Origin: Ridgeia piscesae
Taxonomy: Eukaryota; Annelida; Polychaeta; Sabellida; Siboglinidae
NCBI GenBank assembly: GCA_025642075.2
Contig: JAODUO010000073.1
Coordinates: 268,501-332,500, forward strand
Direction: 5' to 3'
DNA: 64,000 nt
How positions within the stretch are numbered: the first letter of the stretch is position 1; the number at the start of each line of letters is the position of its first letter. Of this stretch, positions 1 to 12,624 are shown in pieces. The notes below the pieces were generated by a model, which saw only the letters and a program-made list of their open reading frames with translations, did no database searches and was not told the origin of the DNA. The position numbers and the translations under genes are program-made.

Positions 1-1369
1 TAAAGGGGGGGTGAAATAACAGACCAGACAGCATTTTACAGTAGGCACCAGTCCTGTTATACTTATAGTACCTGGTGTCTCTACATTAACAATGGAACTT
101 TGCGTAAAACAAATAACATATAAACTCTACAAAATGGCATTCTTGAGACCCCCCCAGAGTGAACAATCACGTGTCTCGGTCAATATTCCAAAGTCAATCA
201 AAATAACACTTCTGGTGTTAGCGTTGTGATCTATGTTTCAAATGTCCACTGGGTGGTGCTATAAAAATATTCCTTTGACAGGCTGATGTGTAAGGTCACT
301 TTCAAGTAGACTGAGAAGGGTTGGTTATGTACAGAAAATAGCTTGGAAGAGTTAAATACTAAATCTTCTTGTCTTTTGTATACAGTGCGGTTGTTCCAAA
401 AAGGGAGATGATTTCCAGAGTAATCAACAGAGGGTCTTAGATAATCATGGGTTCACAGGTGCCATCTTGTGACTTTTTGTACTCCGACACTTTAATCAAC
501 AAATAAGTCCCTAAATTTGAAACAGTCAAATAAAATATTAACACTGACGCGATGAAGACTGGGTGATGACAGACTGGAACAACTTGTGGAGAAGATGCAC
601 TATTTTGATACTTCAGGAAATACCTGGTTAGCAACATGTGAACTACATTTGACAAGTGTACTGTATTACTAAGCATCACTGGTTATCATGTCCGTGCCAT
701 AAGCCAGGCGTGATTCCAGGAACCAGACGCACATTATAACTTAGCTCATTTACACCTCACAGGACTTCTCATAAAACCGGACATGTCTATAAATTATATT
801 ATACATGTGAGTCAACATGCCATAAACATATATAATCCATGTATAAATGTTGTGAGGCTGCAATAAAGTCAACACGTTGACTATCCACCTACGACAATGC
901 AGACATTTAAGTGCAATCTTGCATATTAATATTTTCCCAAAATGTACACAATATATGGGGGCAATAAATAAATGTACATATAATTTATCTCCAATTTATT
1001 TCTTGGTTATTCTTGTCATCTAGCATCTTGTTCCCAACTTATCGTCCTATTTCTATACCCCTGCCGGCTCTCGGTGACAAACAAATGAAATGGAACTGAA
1101 ATAAATTGGAATCAATTGATTGTAGAACAGACTGCTGTGGTGGAACAGGTCAATGTTCCGCTGCTCGGTAACCAGACAATTGAATCCTGACAGGTCAGTT
1201 CAGTAATCAACAAATTGCAGTCACCATTACAAAATAAAGGCGCCATATAAACATTCTGCCTAGACGTAATGGTCTGTTTCATGTTGATGACTCTATCCTG
1301 TCTGTGGAATTAATACACACTAAATTGTAGACTATGCTAGCTCTGTTGACTTGAATATATAAGAATACG
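1..1369. other. A+T-rich sequence without a recognised gene
   Basis: No coding exon, RNA gene or known repeat could be recognised on either strand. It lies on the 3' side of the two AKT exons on the minus strand and is therefore probably AKT intron. I looked for the second half of the AKT PH domain here and did not find it. An 80-codon minus-strand frame at 437-679 has no recognisable family signature. Confidence 0.5.
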
Positions 1370-1992
1370 TTTATTGACTGGATTGCTAAGTTAATAATTG
1401 ACTGGAATGTACACATTCATGTAAAAATTATTGATTGGAATGAACATGGACCCTGCTAAATCTACTGACTAGAATATACAAGGACCAAGCTAGGTCTACT
1501 GACTGGAATATAATTATATCGAATACGAATATACCATGCCAGGTCTGCAGAATATAAACTGGAATATACATGGACTATATCTGACTGGAATATACTTGGA
1601 CTATATATACCAGGTGTATCTGACTGGAATACATGGACCATGCTAGGTCTATTGACTGGATTATGTGGACCATGCTAGTTCTACTGACTGGAATACATGG
1701 ACCATGTTATTTCTACTGACTGGAATACATGGACCATGCTAGGTCTACTGACTGGACTATATGGACCATGCTAGGTATACTAACTGGACTACATGGACCA
1801 TGCTATGTCTACTGACTGGACTACATGGACCATGTTAGGTCTACTGACTGGACTACATGGACCATGTTACGTCTACTGACTGGACTACATGGACCATGCT
1901 AGGTCTACTGACTGGACTACACAGACCATGCTAGGTAACTGACTGGACTACATGGACCATGCTAGGTCTACTGACTGGACTACATGGACCCG
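1370..1992. repeat. Minisatellite, about 32-bp unit
   Basis: The words CTGACTGGACTACATGGACC and ATGCTAGGTCTA recur head-to-tail. The left part (to about 1620) is degenerate and the right part is nearly regular at 32 bp. It is the first of a series of unrelated tandem arrays around the AKT exons. No coding potential is seen. Confidence 0.85.
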
Positions 1993-2600
1993 GCAGGATG
2001 TACCAACAGTAGCCTGGAGTGTAAATGACCATGAATAATGACCACTGGTCAGCCAGGGCAATGTTTACATGTGCACATTACCACTGCTGGTGCTGCCAGT
2101 TACACAGCTGAAATGGGAATATTGATATATCTCTCACTGGCCACTCATTGCCCTGGTCAGTCACATACTACTGGACATACGTTTGTGGTAAACACAGCAG
2201 GCAGTATGCAAGACCATCCTTACTAACAGAGCATCAGTCCTTCCTGTCTCCCTCATAGGGCACTGGACTCTCACCAGCAACAGACAGCATGCATGTATTT
2301 CATGTACCTAACTGGCACCAACTTTTTACTAGTTGATAACATAAATTTGCTACTTATTAAAGGAGATGAGCGGATGCCAGAGGATAAATAAACAACAGCT
2401 AGATGTCAACATGGGGTGACAATTCACACGAGAAGTGCAACAAACAACTGTGCAGTTTGAAGCCAACAGTTGGGACTGGTGTAGCACTTAGATGAAAATA
2501 TTGTATGGTGAAACCAGACCATAGGTAGGACAAAACTGCTATATGAAGCCACCAATATGTAAGTTGGACTTAGGTGTGTGATAGACTGATTGGACATGCA
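1993..2600. other. Unique spacer between two arrays
   Basis: Non-repetitive sequence with no recognisable exon on either strand. The short frame at 2038-2226 resembles nothing I know. Probably AKT intron. Confidence 0.45.
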
Positions 2601-5600
2601 TGCATGCATGTGAGGCAGTGAGGGACAGAGAGTTAGGCAGTGAGGGACAGAGAGTGAGGCAGTGAGGGACAGAGATTGAGGCAGCGAGGGACAGAGAGTG
2701 AGGCAGTGAGGGACAGAGTGAGGCAGCGAGGGACAGAGAATGAGGCAGTGAGGGACAGAGGGTGAGGCATTGATGGACAGAGAGTGAGGTAGTGAGGACA
2801 GAGAGTGAGGTGGTGAGGACAGAGAGTGAGGCAGTGAGGGACAGAGAGTGAGGCAGTGAGGGACAGAGAGTGAGGCAGTGAGGACAGAGAGTGAGGCAGT
2901 GAGGACAGAGAGTGAGGCAGTGAGGGACAGAGAGTGAGGCAGTGAGGACAGAGAGTGAGGCAGTGAGGGACAGAGAGTGAGGCAGTGAGGGACAGAGAGT
3001 GAGGCAGTGAGGACAGAGAGTGAGGCAGTGAGGACAGAGAGTGAGGCAGTGAGGACAGAGAGTGAGGCAGTGAGGACAGAGAGTGAGGCAGTGAGGACAG
3101 AGTGAGGCAGTGAGGACAGAGAGCAGTGAGACAGAGTGAGCAGTGAGGGACAGAGAGTGAGGCAGTGAGGACAGAGAGTGAGGCAGTGAGGACAGAGTGA
3201 GGCAGTGAGGACAGAGAGTGAGGCAGTGAGGGACAGAGAGTGAGGTAGTGATGGACAGAGAGTGAGACAGTGAGGACAGAGAGTGAGGTGGTGAAAGACA
3301 GAGAGTGAGGCAGTGAGGGACAGAGTGAGGCAGTGAGGACAGGTGGTGAGGTAGTGAGGGACAGAGTGAGGCAGTGAGGACAGAGAGTGAGGCAGTGAGG
3401 ACAGAGTGAGGCAGTGAGGACAGAGTGAGGCAGTGAGGACAGAGAGTGAGGTAGTGATGGACAGAGAGTGAGGCAGTGAGGACAGAGTGAGGCAGTGAGG
3501 ACAGAGTGAGGCAGTGAGGACAGAGAGTGAGGCAGTGAGGACAGAGTGAGGTAGTGAGGACAGAGAGTGAGGCAGTGAGGGACAGAGTGAGGCAGTGAGG
3601 ACAGAGAGTGAGGCAGTGAGGACAGAGTGAGGTAGTGAGGACAGAGAGTGAGGCAGTGAGGGACAGAGAGTGAGGCAGTGAGGGACAGAGAGTGAGGCAG
3701 TGAGGGACAGAGAGTGAGGTAGTGAGGACAGAGTGAGGCAATGAGGACAGAGAGTGAGGCAGTGAGGGACAGAGTGAGGCATTGAGGGACAGAGAGTGAG
3801 GCAGTGAGGACAGAGAATGAGGCAGTGAGGACAGAGAGTGAGGCAGTGAGGACAGAGAGTGAGGCAGTGAGGGACAGAGAGTGAGGCAGTGAGTGAGACA
3901 GTGAGGGACAGAGAGTGAGACAGTGGGGGACAGAGAGTGAGGCAGTGAGGGACAGAGAGTGAGGCAGTGAGGGACAGAGAGTGAGGCAGTGAGTGAGACA
4001 GTGAGGGACAGAGAGTGAGACAGTGGGGGACAGAGAGTGAGGCAGTGAGGGACAGAGAGTGAGGCAGTGAGTGAGACAGTGAAGGACAGAGAGTGAGACA
4101 GTGGGGGACAGAGAGTGAGGCAGTGAGGGACAGAGAGTGAGGCAGTGAGGGACAGAGAGTGAGGCAGTGAGGGACAGAGAGTGAGGCAGTGAGGGACAGA
4201 GAGTGAGGCAGTGAGGGACAGAGTGAGGCAGTGAGGGACAGAGAGTGAGGCAGTGAGGACAGAGAGTGAGGCAGTGAGGACAGAGAGTGAGGCAGTGAGG
4301 ACAGAGAGTGAGGCAGTGAGGACAGAGAGTGAGGCAGTGAGGACAGAGAGTGAGGCAGTGAGGACAGAGTGAGACAGTGAGGACAGAGAGTTAGGCAGTG
4401 AGGGACAGAGAGTGAGGCAGTGAGGACAGAGAGTGAGGCAGTGAGGACAGAGAGTGAGGCAGTGAGGACAGAGAGTGAGCAGTGAGGACAGAGAGTGAGG
4501 CAGTGAGGGACAGAGAGTGAGGCAGTGAGGACAGAGAGTGAGGCAGTGAGGACAGAGAGTGAGGCAGTGAGGACAGAGGAGACAGTGAGGGACAGAGAGT
4601 GAGACAGTAGGATGAGGACAGAGAGTGAGGCAGTGAGGACAGAGAGTGAGGCAGTGGAGAGGACAGAGAGTAGGCAGTGAGGACAGAAGTAGGCAGTGAG
4701 GACAGAGAGTGAGGCAGTGAGGACAGAGTGAGCAGTGAGGACAGAGAGTAGGCAGTGAGGACAGAGAGTGAGGCAGTGAGGACAGAGGAGCAGTGAGGAC
4801 AGAGTGAGAGTGAGGACAGAGAGTGAGGCAGTGAGGACAGAGAGTGAGGCAGTGAGGACAGAGAGTGAGGCAGTGAGGGACAGAGAGTGAGGCAGTGAGG
4901 GACAGAGAGTGAGGCAGTGAGGGACAGAGAGTGAGGCAGTGAGGACAGAGTGAGGCAGTGAGGACAGAGGAGTGAGGCAGTGAGGACAGAGAGTGAGGCA
5001 GTGAGGACAGAGAGTTAGGCAGTGAGGACAGAGTGAGGCAGTGAGGACAGAGAGTGAGGCAGTGAGGACAGAGTGAGACAGTGAGGACAGAGAGTTAGGC
5101 AGTGAGGACAGAGAGTGAGGCAGTGAGGACAGAGAGTAGGCATGAGGACAGAGAGTGAGGCAGTGAGGACAGAGATGAGGCAGTGAGGACAGAGAGTGAG
5201 GCAGTGAGGACAGAGAGTGAGGCAGTGAGGACAGAGAGTAGGCAGTGGGGACAGAGAGTGAGGCAGTGAGGGACAGAGAGTGAGGCAGTGAGGACAGAGA
5301 GTGAGGCAGTGAGGACAGAGAGTGAGGCAGTGAGGAGAGGAGCAGAGGACAGAGTGAGGCAGTGAGGACAGAGAGTGAGGCAGTGAGGACAGAGAGTGAG
5401 GCAGTGAGGACAGAGAGTGAGGCAGTGAGGACAGAGAGTGAGGCAGTGAGGACAGAGAGTGAGGCAGTGAGGACAGAGAGTGAGAATGAGGACAGAGAGT
5501 GAGGCAGTGAGGACAGAGAGTGAGGGTGAGGACAGAGAGTGAGGCAGTGAGGACAGAGAGTGAGGCAGTGAGGACAGAGAGTGAGGTGGTGAAGGACAGA

Positions 5601-6108
5601 GAGTGAGGCAGTGAGGACAGAGAGTGAGGCAGTGAGGACAGAGAGTGAGGCAGTGAGGACAGAGAGTGAGGCAGTGAGGACAGAGAGTGAGGCAGTGAGG
5701 ACAGAGAGTGAGGTGGTGAAGGACAGAGAGTGAGGGTGAAGGACAGAGAGTGAGTGAGGCAGAGATGAGTGGGGAAGGACAGAGAGTGAGGCAGTGAGGA
5801 CAGAGTGACGAGGAAGAGTGAGGCAGTGAGGGACAGAGAGTGAGGCAGTGAGGACAAGAGTAGAGTGAGGACAAGATAGTGGGGAAGGACAGAGAGTGAG
5901 GCAGTGAGGACAGAGAGTGAGGCTGAGTGAAGGACAGAGAGTGAGGCAGTGAGGACAGAGAGTGAGGCAGTGAGGACAGAGAGTGAGGCAGTGAGGGACA
6001 GAGAGTGAGGCAGTGAGGACAGAGAGTGAGGCAGTGAGGACAGAGAGTGAGCAGTGGAGGACAGAGAGTGAGGTGGTGAAGGACAGAGAGTGAGGTGGTG
6101 AAGGACAG
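2601..6108. repeat. 3.5-kb minisatellite, 18-22-bp unit (GAGGCAGTGAGGACAGAGAG)
   Basis: The unit GAGGCAGTGAGGACAGAGAG plus T is 21 bp. Common variants are 22 bp (an extra G in GGGAC) and 18-19 bp (AGAGAGT shortened to AGAGT). A higher-order block containing GAGTGAGACAGTG recurs near 3885-4100. The plus strand is almost pure purine apart from the C and T of each unit. Long minus-strand frames of Leu/Ser/His/Cys repeats across it come from repeat periodicity, not genes. Confidence 0.95.
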
Positions 6109-6495
6109 AGTACACATCACTGCACTGGTTCACTTCCCACTGCTCCTACTGCTGGGAAATCAACACTCCCACTAGTCGCTACTGCCATGATTGCCTTGGT
6201 TCCCCCATTCCCCAGACAAAGCCTACAACAATGTTAAGTCAACCCTGGCCTCGGGTATAGCTGGGTCAGCAGACATTTATGCTCAAATAATTTTTTACCA
6301 GACCAACATTTTAGGTATGTGTTCAGTGAATAATAGATTTTTTAACTCTTAAATTTCTACCCATTCGTTCAAATTTTTATTCGTTCAAAACAAACTTTGC
6401 CGGACCAACAAATTACGGGTCTCTAGATAGAGTAGTGTGGGGAGGCTTTTGAGTGCAGATGAGCTCGCTGTGGGCGAATCCCTTCATTTAGTCTG
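6109..6495. other. Unique spacer
   Basis: Non-repetitive sequence between the 21-bp array and a SINE. No exon was recognised on either strand. Confidence 0.45.
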
Positions 6496-6496
6496 T

Positions 6497-6825
6497 AAAG
6501 GTAAGTTCTGATATAGTGCAGTATCCAACCCTCAGGATTGCTCAAAGCGCTTTACATTTTAATTACCTGACAGACCTATTCAATCAGACACCATCTCAAC
6601 TTCTCTGGGAAGCATCCAGCCATATGCTGCAATTAATGCATGAAGGCTGCTTGTACACATGTCCACCACTGTCTATAGCCAGGTACTCATTTATACAGCT
6701 GAGTGAACTGGAGCAATGTAGAGTGAAAAAACTTGCCCAAGGTTTTAACACTGCAACACAGGATTCAAACCCGGGTCCTCTTAGTCGAGAGTCCGTAATT
6801 CTACCCCTGAGCCAGTGTGCTCTAC
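6497..6825 (-). mobile_element. tRNA-derived SINE (minus strand)
   Basis: Read on the minus strand, the element opens with a tRNA-like head. An A-box-like TGGCTCAGGGGTAGA lies near 6817-6803 and a B-box-like GGGTTTGAATCC near 6778-6767, which are the internal RNA polymerase III promoter boxes of tRNA-derived SINEs. The body contains CAGCTGTATAAATGAGTACC. The end carries AAAGCGCTTTGAGCAATCC followed by GCACTATAT, a 3' end common in invertebrate SINEs. A 20-bp minisatellite starts directly at its head. The frame at 6516-6866 is incidental. The family name was not determined. Confidence 0.75.
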
Positions 6826-6827
6826 AA

Positions 6828-7000
6828 GTCTGGCCTCCCCCAGTAAGTCTGGCCTTCCCCCAGTAAGTCTGGCCTTCCCCCAGTAAGTCTGGCCTTCCCC
6901 CAGTAAGTCTGGCCTTCCCCCAGTAAGTCTGGCCTTCCCCCAGTAAGTCTGGCCTTCCCCCAGTAAGTCTGGCCTTCCCCCAGTAAGTCTGGCCTTCCCC
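6828..7000. repeat. Minisatellite, 20-bp unit AGTAAGTCTGGCCTTCCCCC
   Basis: About eight nearly identical 20-bp copies. Each contains a pyrimidine tract ending in CCCCCAG followed at once by TAAGT, so on the plus strand each unit resembles both a 3' splice site and a GTAAGT donor. No gene on this strand is evident. The array abuts the SINE head. Confidence 0.9.
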
Positions 7001-7068
7001 ATCAGTCCCTTACCGTAGGAATGAAGATGTTATTTCTTGCCAAAGACCAGTACTAGTAGTCAGCAATA

Positions 7069-7073
<5 letters not shown>

Positions 7074-7124
<51 letters not shown>
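7074..7124. repeat. (AT)n microsatellite
   Basis: Uninterrupted alternating A and T of about 50 bp. Confidence 0.95.
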
Positions 7125-7125
<1 letters not shown>

Positions 7126-7680
7126 CGATTACTTTAATATACATTACCAATTATGATTTTTATTATAAATATCAACAAGAAAAGGACGATATAAGAAAAT
7201 GCAAGCACTTGTTTTTCGAAGTGGTCGTCATTTATTTTCCCGTTTTTTGCTAGATAGAGTCAATGACTCAGTCAACCACAGGTGACACGTTTACCAACTG
7301 CACTGGGTGTGTTACATCCCCTGCCTCAGACACAGACACAGGCAGCAGGAACCCAGGCTGAGTGTCTGCAGACAGGCAACGTGAGATGAACAAAATGACA
7401 CGTGACAAGTTTCAAACTGCCGCATGGCAGTGGCATTCGAACTCCAGTGCCTTGTGCAGCAGTCCACTGTTGTTTTGTTGACAGTTATATTATCGTTTAA
7501 TGAGGACTTTGTTTATTGAACGTCAGTTGTCTGGACACAAATGCTGCCAGATTGACAGTGAAAGGAAGGCTAGCCTAGACTCATTGGTCGATGAGATAAC
7601 TGAAATATAGTTCAGTTCCACGTTAATTCAGGTGAATACACTAGCGGTGTTAATAAAACATCACCTCCTGTCTATCAGGA
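7125..7680. other. Unique spacer
   Basis: No recognisable exon, RNA gene or repeat. It lies between an (AT)n tract and a 9-bp minisatellite. Confidence 0.45.
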
Positions 7681-7683
7681 GAT

Positions 7684-7817
7684 GTAGAGAGCACTGAGAG
7701 CACTGGGAGCACTGGGAGCACTGGGAGAACTGAGAGCACTGGGAGCACTGGGAGCACTGGGAGCACTGGGAGCACTGAGAACACTGAGAGCACTGAGAGC
7801 ACTGAGAGCACTGGGAG
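7684..7817. repeat. Minisatellite, 9-bp unit AGCACTGGG
   Basis: About fifteen copies of AGCACTGGG/AGCACTGAG. Because the period is nine, the minus strand reads as an open Gln-Cys-Ser repeat (7661-7858), which is an artefact. Confidence 0.9.
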
Positions 7818-7946
7818 TCCACCACACCCAGAAAAGTCCCTGGTATTATGTTGTGCATAAAGTCATTTATTTCACTGTTTATACTGACTGGTGAGAAGAA
7901 GGAGACTGTCCTTCAGTTCTATTGCACAATCATATCATACTGTATG

Positions 7947-7949
<3 letters not shown>

Positions 7950-7998
<49 letters not shown>

Positions 7999-8062
7999 CA
8001 CGCACGTACGCATGCGCACACACACACACACGCACGTACACATGCGCACACACACGCACTTT
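7950..8062. repeat. (AT)n followed by a (CA)-rich microsatellite
   Basis: (AT)n at 7950-7991 runs directly into degenerate CACACGCACGTACG-type sequence to about 8062. Confidence 0.9.
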
Positions 8063-9160
8063 ATCTTCTTTTTTTAAATAAAAATGTGTTATGCTTGTAC
8101 AAAAGAATATTTAAAGTAGACAGTCCAGTGTGTCGACTGATGCAGCACTTATTGTCTCGTTCTATTGGTTGTGGTGTAACGGTGGTACCTGGGACCTGCT
8201 GGAAGGTGTCTATGGGCAAGTCACCAACGTATAGTTGAAATTACTGTGCCAAACAATGATGGTCTTGTTGACTCAGTTAGACACCTTTTATTTACTGATA
8301 ATTTTACCAAACATATTTTAGTTCATCTCTTAACCACCGCACTCAACATATTATGTGTCTTTATCTTTTAACTGATATACACAATAGACACTGAGTTTTA
8401 CTTACTATATCATGCCATGCCACTGTATGTATTGTTGCTATTGATTTTATCAGATATTTTATTCTTCTCTGTGTGTCTTTTATATGTGAATGTATGTATG
8501 AATATGTATATAACATTTCTTCTCCGGCAACAGAGGCTGAATAAATTAATAGTTAATAATTGTGGCGAGGGCCTTACAATAACAGTATTGTATCTGGGAC
8601 TGTACATTCTGACAGTCACTCTCTCCAAGGACACTCTCCACACTACGAGTTGTAAACAGCTTTACTCATAATATTTGTCAAACTTGTGTAATTACTAGTG
8701 TAATTAACTCAGGTAAACATGACAAGTGAATGAGATCAGGTGATAAATGTCCCCAGCACAAACAGCTTAAGTACATTATTTACTACACTACACTAACGTC
8801 ACACTAAGTTTGGGCAGCTCATGAATGGATTTGGAATGACAACATCTTGTGGAACTGTGGCCTTGTCGACAGTAGGAGGAAGTGGCTGACTGGATTCACT
8901 TATGTTTACCAGTGCACTACAATAACAATAATTTATTATGATGTATAATCATATTTTTAAATGTGCATGGCCACTTAGTGTCCCCGGTCAATGTGCGGTA
9001 CAGATTAAATTACAATCATCTATTCACTTACCATTGTATTTCATATCAATTGCTGTTGCCCATTTCAACATCAAGAATAAGGTTTATATACGGTATTTGA
9101 CATCTAATGTTGTTGTTGAGACAAAGGCAGCAGCAAAAAGTCAGCACCACAGCATAAATA
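8063..9160. other. A+T-rich unique sequence
   Basis: No gene was recognised. Two overlapping frames on opposite strands (8410-8671) and one at 8938-9168 have no family signature. The last about 20 bases grade into the 40-bp array. Confidence 0.45.
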
Positions 9161-9164
9161 AGGT

Positions 9165-12100
9165 ATAAGGTATATTTACTTTGTTGTTTACGTTGAGCGA
9201 CTACTAAGTTTGTGTTTACTTTGTTGTTTACGTTGAGTGACAACTAAGTTTGTTTTTACTTTGTTGTTTATGTTGAGTGACAACTAAGTTTATTTTACTT
9301 TGTCGTTTACGTTGAGTGACAACTAAGTTTGTGTTTATTTTGTTGTTTACGTTGAGTGACAACTAAGTTTGTTTTACTTTGTTGTTTACGTTGAGTGACA
9401 ACTAAGTTTGTTTCACTTTGTTGTTTACGTTGAGTGACAACTAAGTTTGTTTTTATTTTGTTGTTTACGTTGAGTGACAACTAAGTTTGTGTTTACTTTG
9501 TTGTTTATGTTGAGTGACAACTAAGTTTGTTTTACTTTGTTGTTTACGTTGAGTGACAACTAAGTTTGTTTTACTTTGTTGTTTACGTTGAGTGACAACT
9601 AAGTTTGTTTTTACTTTGTTGTTTACGTTGAGTGACAACTAAATTTATTTTACTTTGTTGTTTACGTTGAGTGACAACTAAGTTTGTTTTACTTTGTCGT
9701 TTACGTTGAGTGACAACTAAATTTATTTTACTTTGTTGTTTACGTTGAGTGACAACTAAGTTTGTTTTACTTTGTTGTTTACGTTGAGTGACAACTAAAT
9801 TTATTTTACTTTGTTGTTTACGTTGAGTGACAACTAAGTTTGTTTTACTTTGTCGTTTACGTTGAGTGACAACTAAATTTATTTTACTTTGTTGTTTACG
9901 TTGAGTGACAACTAAGTTTGTTTTACTTTGTTGTTTACGTTGAGTGACAACTAAGTTTATTTTACTTTGTTGTTTACGTTGAGTGACAAATAAGTTTGTT
10001 TTACTTTGTTGTTTACGTTGAGTGACAACTAAGTTTGTTTTCCTTTGTCGTTTACGTTGAGTGACCACTAAGTTTGTTTTACTTTGTCGTTTACGTTGAG
10101 TGACAACTAAGTTTGTTTTACTTTGTTGTTTACGTTGAGTGACAACTAAGTTTGTTTTACTTTGTTGTTTACATTGAGTGACTACTAAGTTTATTTTACT
10201 TTGTTGTTTACGTTGAGTGACTACTAAGTTTGTGTTTACTTTGTTGTTTACGTTGAGTGACAACTAAGTTTGTGTTTACTTTGTTGTTTACATTGAGTGA
10301 CAACTACGTTTGTTTTTACTTTGTTGTTTACGTTGAGTGACTACTAAGTTTGTGTTTACTTTGTTGTTTACGTTGAGTGACAACTAAGTTTGTTTTTACT
10401 TTGTTGTTTACGTTGAGTGACAACTAAGTTTGTGTTTACTTTGTTGTTTACGTTGAGTGACTACTAAGTTTGTTTTTACTTTGTTGTTTACGTTGAGTGA
10501 CTACTAAGTTTGTGTTTACTTTGTTGTTTACGTTGAGTGACAACTAAGTTTGTTTTTACTTTGTTGTTTACGTTGAGTGACTACTAAGTTTGTGTTTACT
10601 TTGTTGTTTACGTTGAGTGACAACTAAGTTTGTTTTTACTTTGTTGTTTACGTTGAGTGACTACTAAGTTTGTGTTTACTTTGTTGTTTACGTTGAGTGA
10701 CTACTAAGTTTGTGTTTACTTTGTTGTTTACGTTGAGTGACTACTAAGTTTGTGTTTACTTTGTTGTTTACGTTGAGTGACTACTAAGTTTGTGTTTACT
10801 TTGTTGTTTACGTTGAGTGACACTAAGTTTGTGTTTACTTTGTTGTTTACGTTGAGTGACTACTAAGTTTGTTTTACTTTGTTGTTTACGTTGAGTGACT
10901 AACTAAGTTTGTTTTTACTTTGTTGTTTACGTTGAGTGACTACTAAGTTTGTTTTTACTTTGTTGTTTACGTTGAGTGACTACTAAGTTATTTGTGTTTT
11001 TAACTTTTGTTTTTATTTGTGTTAGTGACTACTAAGTTTGTTTTACTTTGTTGTTTACGTTGAGTGACTACTAAGTTTGTGTTTACTTTGTTGTTTACGT
11101 TGAGTGACAACTAAGTTTGTTTTTACTTTGTTGTTTACGTTGAGTGACAACTAAGTTTGTTTTTACTTTGTTGTTTACGTTGAGTGACAACTAAGTTTGT
11201 TTCACTTTGTTGTTTACGTTGAGTGACAACTAAGTTTGTGTTTACTTTGTTGTTTACGTTGAGTGACAACTAAGTTTGTTTTTACTTTGTTGTTTACGTT
11301 GAGTGACAACTAAGTTTGTGTTTACTTTGTTGTTTACGTTGAGTGACAACTAAGTTTGTGTTTACTTTGTTGTTTACGTTGAGTGACAACTAAGTTTGTT
11401 TTTACTTTGTTGTTTACGTTGAGTGACTACTAAGTTTGTGTTTACTTTGTTGTTTACGTTGAGTGACTACTAAGTTTGTTTTTACTTTGTTGTTTACGTT
11501 GAGTGACAACTAAGTTTGTTTTTACTTTGTTGTTTACGTTGAGTGACTACTAAGTTTGTGTTTACTTTGTTGTTTACGTTGAGTGACTACTAAGTTTGTT
11601 TTACTTTGTTGTTTACGTTGAGTGACTACTAAGTTTGTTTTTACTTTGTTGTTTACGTTGAGTGACTACTAAGTTTGTTTTTACTTTGTTGTTTACGTTG
11701 AGTGACTACTAAGTTTGTTTTACTTTGTTGTTTACGTTGAGTGACAACTAAGTTTGTTTTTACTTTGTTGTTTACGTTGAGTGACTACTAAGTTTGTGTT
11801 TACTTTGTTGTTTACGTTGAGTGACTACTAAGTTTGTTTTTACTTTGTTGTTTACGTTGAGTGACAACTAAGTTTGTTTTCACTTTGTTGTTTACGTTGA
11901 GTGACTACTAAGTTTGTGTTTACTTTGTTGTTTACGTTGAGTGACTACTAAGTTTGTTTTTACTTTGTTGTTTACGTTGAGTGACTACTAAGTTTGTTTT
12001 TACTTTGTTGTTTACGTTGAGTGACAACTAAGTTTGTTTTTACTTTGTTGTTTACGTTGAGTGACAACTAAGTTTGTGTTTACTTTGTTGTTTACGTTGA

Positions 12101-12235
12101 GTGACAACTAAGTTTGTTTTTACTTTGTTGTTTACGTTGAGTGACAACTAAGTTTGTTTTTACTTTGTTGTTTACGTTGAGTGACAACTAAGTTTGTTTT
12201 TACTTTGTTGTTTACGTTGAGTGACTACTAAGCAA
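9165..12235. repeat. 3.1-kb minisatellite, 39/40-bp unit
   Basis: The core words TTTACTTTGTTGTTTACGTT and GAGTGACAACTAAGTTTG recur about 77 times. Units are 40 bp (with GTG or TTT at the joint) or 39 bp. The left third contains many 39-bp units, so the minus strand stays open at 9583-10263 as a basic 13-residue repeat. The right part is mostly 40 bp and closes. Two sequence types, GACAACTAAG and GACTACTAAG, are interspersed. One scrambled unit lies near 10990-11030. Confidence 0.95.
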
Positions 12236-12622
12236 TTTGTGAGAACTATCGTACGTCACCGTGATGTTCTTGTGAACCATAACACCTACCCGGTACACAG
12301 GACACATGCGTCAGTAAAGGGGCATTTGCACCTCTCCAAGTCACGTCTATTTCTCCTACTGTACTTTCTCACCTTGCTAGTTATCACAAGTATTGTTTTA
12401 TGGCACTATTTTGGTCAGATTCTCAGTAAAGTCCATCAAGTTATTATTGGATGTAGCTGCTTTGTAGGCAAGAGTATTATCACTGTACAGAGGAATGGTG
12501 TGTCGTGTGACTTGTGGCTTCCATTACGTGACCATGATGACAATGTGGACAATGACTCAAAAGGCAAGACATCATTTAGAGACACATCTTGGTGAAACCC
12601 TCTACGTCATATCCCAGGATAT
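12236..12622. other. Unique island between two large arrays
   Basis: About 390 bp of non-repetitive DNA. A plus-strand frame (12221-12595) starts inside the last 40-bp unit and contains a hydrophobic stretch (FLLLYFLTLLVITSIVLW). No family is recognised, and it is antisense to AKT, so it is not called as a gene. Confidence 0.4.
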
Positions 12623-12624
12623 CT

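Noticed and set aside
2424..6133. Long minus-strand frames of Leu/Ser/His/Cys/Pro repeats as giant repeat proteins
   Set aside because: They lie wholly in an array whose unit is often 21 bp. Two frames are open at once and 18-22-bp variants break them repeatedly.
6497..6825. Functional tRNA gene on the minus strand
   Set aside because: A- and B-box-like sequences are present but no acceptor stem pairing or full cloverleaf could be drawn, and a SINE body follows.
9583..10263. 226-codon basic 13-residue repeat protein
   Set aside because: Exists only where the unit is 39 bp. It closes where units become 40 bp and has no flanking gene structure.
12221..12595. 124-codon plus-strand frame with a hydrophobic segment
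   Set aside because: It starts inside a minisatellite unit, is antisense to AKT and shows no family signature or splice context.
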